The notes beneath the pieces are model-generated. The model made no database searches. It was not told the DNA's origin and saw only the letters and a program-made list of their open reading frames with translations. A DNA stretch of 11,106 bases from Dunaliella salina (lineage: Eukaryota; Chlorophyta; Chlorophyceae; Chlamydomonadales; Dunaliellaceae). Position numbers and translations under genes: made by a program. Below are positions 7,826 through 11,106 of this stretch, piece by piece (the first letter of the stretch is position 1; each line of letters begins with the position of its first letter). The stretch lies in assembly GCA_002284615.2 (NCBI GenBank), contig MU069517.1:473764-484869 (forward strand). The letters run 5' to 3'.

Positions 7826-7972
7826 CACTTATTCCCCCCATCACTTCCCCCCATTACCTCTTGGTTATCTCTGGTCCCTATTTGCGACTTTTCTCCCATC
7901 CACATCCAGGTTATCTCTGGTGACGCTTGGCAATTTTCCCCACATCACTTGTTCCCCCATCACCTCTTGGTC
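7826..7972. repeat. CCCCATCAC / GGTTATCTCTGGT imperfect repeats
   Basis: CCCCATCACTT, CCCCATTACCTCTTGG, GGTTATCTCTGGT (near 7864 and 7909) and CCCCATCACCTCTTGG recur over about 140 bases, an irregular, decayed array linking the 60-base duplication to the 24-base array. No gene seen. Confidence 0.6.
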
Positions 7973-8188
7973 ATGCTTTGTGGTCTTGGTTTTACCTGCT
8001 TTATTTTCTTGATTGTATCGTGCTTTGTGATCTTGATAGCACCATGCATTGTGATCTTGATCGTACCATGCTTTGTGATCTTGGTTTTACCTGCTTTATT
8101 TTCTTGATTGTATCGTGCTTTGTGATCTTGATAGCACCATGCATTGTGATCTTGATCGTACCATGCTTTGTGATCTTGATTGTACCCG
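7973..8188. repeat. 24-base repeat with perfect 95-base higher-order duplication
   Basis: The basic unit is CATGCTTTGTGATCTTGAT plus GTACC, 24 bases with variants (CATGCATTGTG, CGTGCTTTGTG). A block of about four units is duplicated exactly: 7988-8082 equals 8083-8177 by direct comparison. The perfect identity indicates a recent duplication or a conversion event. One frame reads as an 8-residue hydrophobic repeat (CFVILIVP) but shifts across the 95-base junction, so it is unlikely to be translated. Confidence 0.92.
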
Positions 8189-8199
8189 TGGAAATGCAC

Positions 8200-8675
8200 T
8201 AGTTAGTTACAGTGTACAGGAGACAACCAGACTGGGGCACACAACCAACACAACAGAAAATGCTGTTGGGGAACTACGTATATCAACATCCACAACAGTG
8301 CTTGCTCTCCTGCCTACCTCTCACATAATGAAGCACCACATCATGGCGCACCCTTTCACATCCACATCATTTCTGAGTTCTTTCGTCAGGCTCTGCGGTC
8401 ATATCCCTGATTTCTGCCTGATCCCGAGGAACTCATGAGATGCAAGGTGCTGATGCCCATCACAAGCGTCCTTATGACCCTTCGTAAATCTCTATGGTAG
8501 ACTGGCTGTCTCTTGAAACAAAATGGCAGGCAACGCCACATCCATGATCAAATGCATGTGCTCACTATGCCTTCTCGCGCCCCTTTGTAACATCGCGGTG
8601 ACATTGCTGTACCTTGTATCAAGTTAGTGAATCACACCATGTCCATAACAGCAGTGGCTCCTTGCCATGCCTTCT
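8200..8675. other. No recognisable gene
   Basis: Unique sequence. The 107-codon plus frame starting within the 24-base array continues to 8438 without a recognisable domain. TATGCCTTCTCGCGCCCCTT near 8568 loosely resembles the leading edge of the exon array at 8660-8690, perhaps an eroded outer copy. Confidence 0.5.
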
Positions 8676-8679
8676 CATG

Positions 8680-9757
8680 GCGCGCTTTGTGACACCTTCT
8701 GGTGGTGTGCCTGCTCTTTTTTGCTGGATGGGATGGTGGGCTACTCCAAGACTGTGACATGGAATCGTTTGATCAAGGGCAGCTCGCACTTGTACACCTT
8801 GTATGGCCAGGTTCCATGACGCTTTGTGACACCTTCTAGTGGTGTGCCTGCTCTTTTTTGCAGGATGGGATGGTGTGTGCAACTCCAAGGCTGTGACATG
8901 GAATCGCCTGATCAAGGGCAGCTCGCACTTGTACACCTTGTACGGCCAGGTTCCATGACGCTTTGTGACACCTTCTAGTGGTGTGCCTGCTCTTTTGCAG
9001 GATGGGATGGTGTGGGCTACTCCAAGGCTGTGACATGGAATCGCCTGATCAAGGGCAGCTCACACTTGTACACCTTGTACGGCCAGGTTCCATGACGCTT
9101 TGTGACACCTTCTAGCGGTGTGCTTGCTCTTTTGCAGGATGGGATGGTGGCAACTGCAAGACCATGGCGTGGCTGCGTCTGACTGAGGGCAGCTTGCACT
9201 TGTACACCCTGTACGGCTAGGTGCAGATGTGCCACACCTCCTGGTGGTGTGCCCGCTCTTTGGCATAATGGGATGGTGGGCAACTCCAAAACCATGGCGT
9301 GGAGGCGCCTGATCGAGGGCAGCCTGCACTTGCACACGCTGTACAGCCAAATGCAGACGCTTTGTGACACCGTCTGGTGGTGTGCCTGCTCTTTCGCAGG
9401 TTGGGATGGCGGGCAACTCCAAAACCATGGCATGGAGGCGCCTGATCGAGGGCAGCTCGCACTTGTACACCTTGACGGCCAGGTTCCATGACTCTTTGTG
9501 ACACCTTCCGGTGGTGTGCCTGCTCTTTTTTGCAGGATGGGATGGCGGGCAACTCCAAGACTGTGACATGGAATCGCCTGATCAAGGGCAGCCTGCACTT
9601 GTACACCCTGTGCAGCCAAATGCAGACGCTTTGTGACACCTTCTGGTGGTGTGCCCGCTGTTTTGCAGGATGGGATGGCGGGCAACTCCAAAACCATGAC
9701 ATGGAGGCGTCTGATCGAGGGCAGCCTGCACTTGTACACCCTGTACGGCCAGATGCA
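8680..9757 (+). repeat. Eight-copy tandem array of an 84-base exon-like block
   Basis: Exon-like blocks start at 8727, 8864, 9001, 9138, 9267, 9400, 9536 and 9669 (spacings 137, 137, 137, 129, 133, 136, 133), separated by about 50-base spacers ending TCTTTTTTGCAG. Consensus peptide: DGMxGNSKTxTW then RLIxGSLHLYTLYGQ. Lesions by copy: 1, acceptor AG changed to TG; 2 and 3, two extra bases; 4, one base lost and final CAG changed to TAG; 5, acceptor AG changed to AT; 6, one base lost; 7, open with AG acceptor but no GT after it; 8, intact. Copies 1, 2, 3 and 6 are followed by GTTCCATGAC, so block plus spacer mimics a short exon plus a micro-intron. Confidence 0.9.
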
Positions 9758-10023
9758 GTCTTCCAAGCAGCAGCAGCCGCAGCAGGAGCAGCAGCAGCAG
9801 CAGCAGCAGCTCCATCTCACTGCGCCGCTCGGGGAGCAGGGGCAAAAGGAGGGCAGGGGCAGGGCAGACGGAGAAAGGGGGGAGGGCGATGGTGTGCTGC
9901 CTGGAGGTGTAGGTCAGGCTGCAGATGGTGGGAATGTGCAGGGCGAAGCGCAGCAAGGTCAAAATGCAGGGCAGCAGCAGCAGCAACAGCAGCAGGAAGG
10001 GCAGGATGCGTTGCTTGCGCCAG
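9669..10023 (+). CDS. Candidate exon: helical segment plus polyglutamine tract
   Basis: TTTTGCAG ends at 9668 (acceptor-like). The frame is open through DGMAGNSKTMTWRRLIEGSL and HLYTLYGQMQSSK, then a polyGln tract (about 9768-9810), a Gly/Glu/Arg-rich low-complexity stretch, a second polyGln tract (about 9975-10000) and GQDALLAP. CCAG followed by GTGGGC at 10024 is a possible donor, giving 355 bases. The frame itself continues to a stop at 10179-10181, overlapping a TGTAA at 10177, so this could instead be the terminal exon. The first 28 residues look like an amphipathic helix from a folded domain. PolyQ followed by charged low complexity is typical of algal transcription-related proteins. 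It is the only undamaged copy of the eight-copy array. The family is not recognised. Confidence 0.45.
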
Positions 10024-10181
10024 GTGGGCTGCAGATCTGGCTTGCACGCAGTTTGCGTGCGAAGAGAAGAGTGGGGAGTGTCCTGTTGCTGTGTGAAAAA
10101 TCGAATGCTACCTATAGCTTGCCTGTTTTGCTGGAGGCAGAAAGGACAACACAAGTGAGAGGCGTTGCAAGCAGGTTGTAA

Positions 10182-10519
10182 AGTAAAGAAGAACCCTTCC
10201 CGTGAGGTAAACCAAATGCTGCCTTCACAGTTCCTGTCTGTTTGACCGGATCCATCAACACAAATGGAAAAGGTTGCAAGCAGGTCGGTCAAGAGGTGGG
10301 CAAAAATCTAGTAATTGGCGACTGCAACATCCGCCGCAAACAAAAACAGCAGCAGAGGAATGGCTTCATACATGCATTGCAGATTATTAAAAAGTACAAA
10401 TGCCTTGTGAGGCAAGCTGTCCAGACAGTATGCTGCTCGCCTGAGCACGTAGCATCGGTACCAGGGGCTTTTTGCTGAGTGGTTCAATAACGTAGATGAT
10501 CAAAACTTTGCTGCCACAA
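10182..10519. other. No recognisable gene
   Basis: Unique sequence apart from GTTGCAAGCAGGT, which occurs near 10165 and 10274. The open frame 10242-10478 has no domain signature. No promoter or RNA gene was recognised. Confidence 0.55.
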
Positions 10520-10752
10520 GGCTGGCCTGCTGGACAGCACGCTGCTGCCCACCTACAGACCAACATCAGCAGGCCGTGTTAGCATTGCTGGGTGGTTGCA
10601 CTGGCTAACACTGGCCAAGACATATGAATCTTTGATGGCATGCAGGAGGCCTGCTGGACAGCCTGCTCCCTGCCTTGGCATGCAGCACCAACAGGCTGTG
10701 GTGGCATTGTTCAGTGATCGCATTCGCCAAGACGAATGAATCTTGACGACAC

Positions 10753-10925
10753 ACAGGAGGCCTTCTGGACAGCACGCTGCTGCCCGCCTCGGCATGTAGC
10801 AATGGCAGGCTGTGTTGTCATCGCTCAATGGTCGCACTGGCCAAGACCATTGAGCAATGACACCACAGCCTGCCATTGCTGCACGTCGAGGCAGGCAGCA
10901 GCGTGCTGTCCAGCAGGCCTCCTGT
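10753..10925. repeat. Imperfect inverted repeat, 81-base arms, 11-base loop
   Basis: The left arm 10753-10833 pairs with the right arm 10845-10925; by direct comparison 74 of 81 positions match (seven mismatches, no gaps). The loop is 10834-10844 (GCACTGGCCAA). The structure arises where one array unit is inverted next to its neighbour. If transcribed, it would fold into a long near-perfect hairpin of the kind that Dicer-type enzymes process, but nothing in the window shows transcription. Confidence 0.9.
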
Positions 10926-11064
10926 TTGTGAATCTTTGATGGCATACAGGAGGCCTGCTGGACAGCCTGCTGCCCGCCTTGGTGTGCAGCACTAGCAGGG
11001 GTGACATTGCCCAGTGGTTGCACTGGCTAAGATGTACGAATATTTGCATTTGCAATGTATTTGA

Positions 11065-11065
<1 letters not shown>

Positions 11066-11097
<32 letters not shown>
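11066..11097. repeat. CA microsatellite within the terminal array
   Basis: Sixteen CA units, followed directly by GGAGGCCTG, the start of another array unit. The other units lack a run of this length (one has only ACACA before the marker), so the run probably expanded from the short ACACAGGAGG present at 10751. Confidence 0.95.
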
Positions 11098-11099
<2 letters not shown>

Positions 11100-11106
11100 A
11101 GGCCTG

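Larger units (their letters stand above)
10520..11106. repeat. Tandem array (about 110-125 bases) with one inverted unit
   Basis: The marker GGCCTGCTGGACAGC begins at 10524, 10648, 10759 (one mismatch) and 10952. It occurs inverted at 10905-10919, and a further unit starts at 11101 at the window edge. Typical unit features are GAATCTTTGATGGCAT, the marker, a GCTGCCCGCCT stretch, a CAGGCTGTG, and a CGCCAAGAC before the next unit. The array runs off the window, so its full length is unknown. Open frames on both strands follow the repeat and show no domain. Confidence 0.85.

Noticed and set aside
7960..8202. Hydrophobic CFVILIVP repeat as a membrane peptide
   Set aside because: The 95-base duplication breaks the frame, and both strands are open, as expected of a 24-base repeat.
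8680..9757. Introner-type transposable introns
   Set aside because: The repeated unit includes the exon-like block as well as the spacer and lies in direct tandem, whereas introners insert an intron alone at dispersed sites with target duplications.
9017..9820. 267-codon minus-strand open frame, and similar long antisense frames
   Set aside because: It is the reverse of the eight-copy array and of the CAG tract (poly-Cys and poly-Leu), so its length comes from repetition. The plus-strand reading has splice signals and a better peptide.
1..11106. Transposon or retroelement coding sequence, tRNA or rRNA
   Set aside because: No reverse transcriptase, integrase or transposase motifs, terminal repeats with target duplications, or cloverleaf-forming segments were recognised by eye.

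Overview
The window looks like nuclear DNA of a eukaryote and holds no complete gene. Four things point that way: long CA/TG microsatellites, short exon-like blocks flanked by GT and AG splice-like dinucleotides, CAG-encoded polyglutamine, and no operon-like run of long genes. A cluster of TGTAA motifs (the poly(A) signal of volvocine green algae) and mid-to-high GC with long repeat-filled introns suggest a chlamydomonadalean green alga of the Haematococcus type. That assignment is an inference; no marker gene is present. One undetermined base lies at 4654.

Layout. 1-640: a TG microsatellite, then an exon-like segment ending a WD40-type blade (SDGSVRLW), duplicated once in frame 206 bases on and once more as a decayed relic. 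641-2276: mostly unique DNA with a TGTAA cluster. 2277-2900: a 71-base CA microsatellite, then two small coding-like fragments, one blade-like and one Gln-rich. 2900-3440: nothing recognisable except a GT repeat. 3461-4157: a minus-strand 67-base exon-like block with good splice signals, followed by four diverged copies every 163-170 bases. 4210-4650: a second, unrelated array (75-125 base spacing). 4702-6200: a plus-strand beta-blade-like exon (SSPNGLVVAVARN), repeated with its splice-donor side and decaying downstream into a 28-base minisatellite. 6236-8670: pyrimidine-rich low-complexity DNA with a 60-base duplication, a 24-base repeat and a perfect 95-base duplication. 8680-9757: eight copies of an 84-base exon-like block every 129-137 bases; only the last is intact, and it runs into a polyglutamine coding segment. 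10520-11106: an array of about 110-125 bases in which one inverted unit creates an 81-base-arm hairpin.

How it fits together. The likely content is a few real exons spread through long introns. The plus-strand exons (WD-like blade, second blade, helical/polyQ) could belong to one gene with an N-terminal beta-propeller and a C-terminal Gln-rich part, but nothing here proves they are joined. The minus-strand exon implies a second gene or an inserted fragment. The most notable property is that at least four separate tandem arrays each contain an exon-like block together with splice-like flanks, with one well-preserved copy and a trail of decayed copies.
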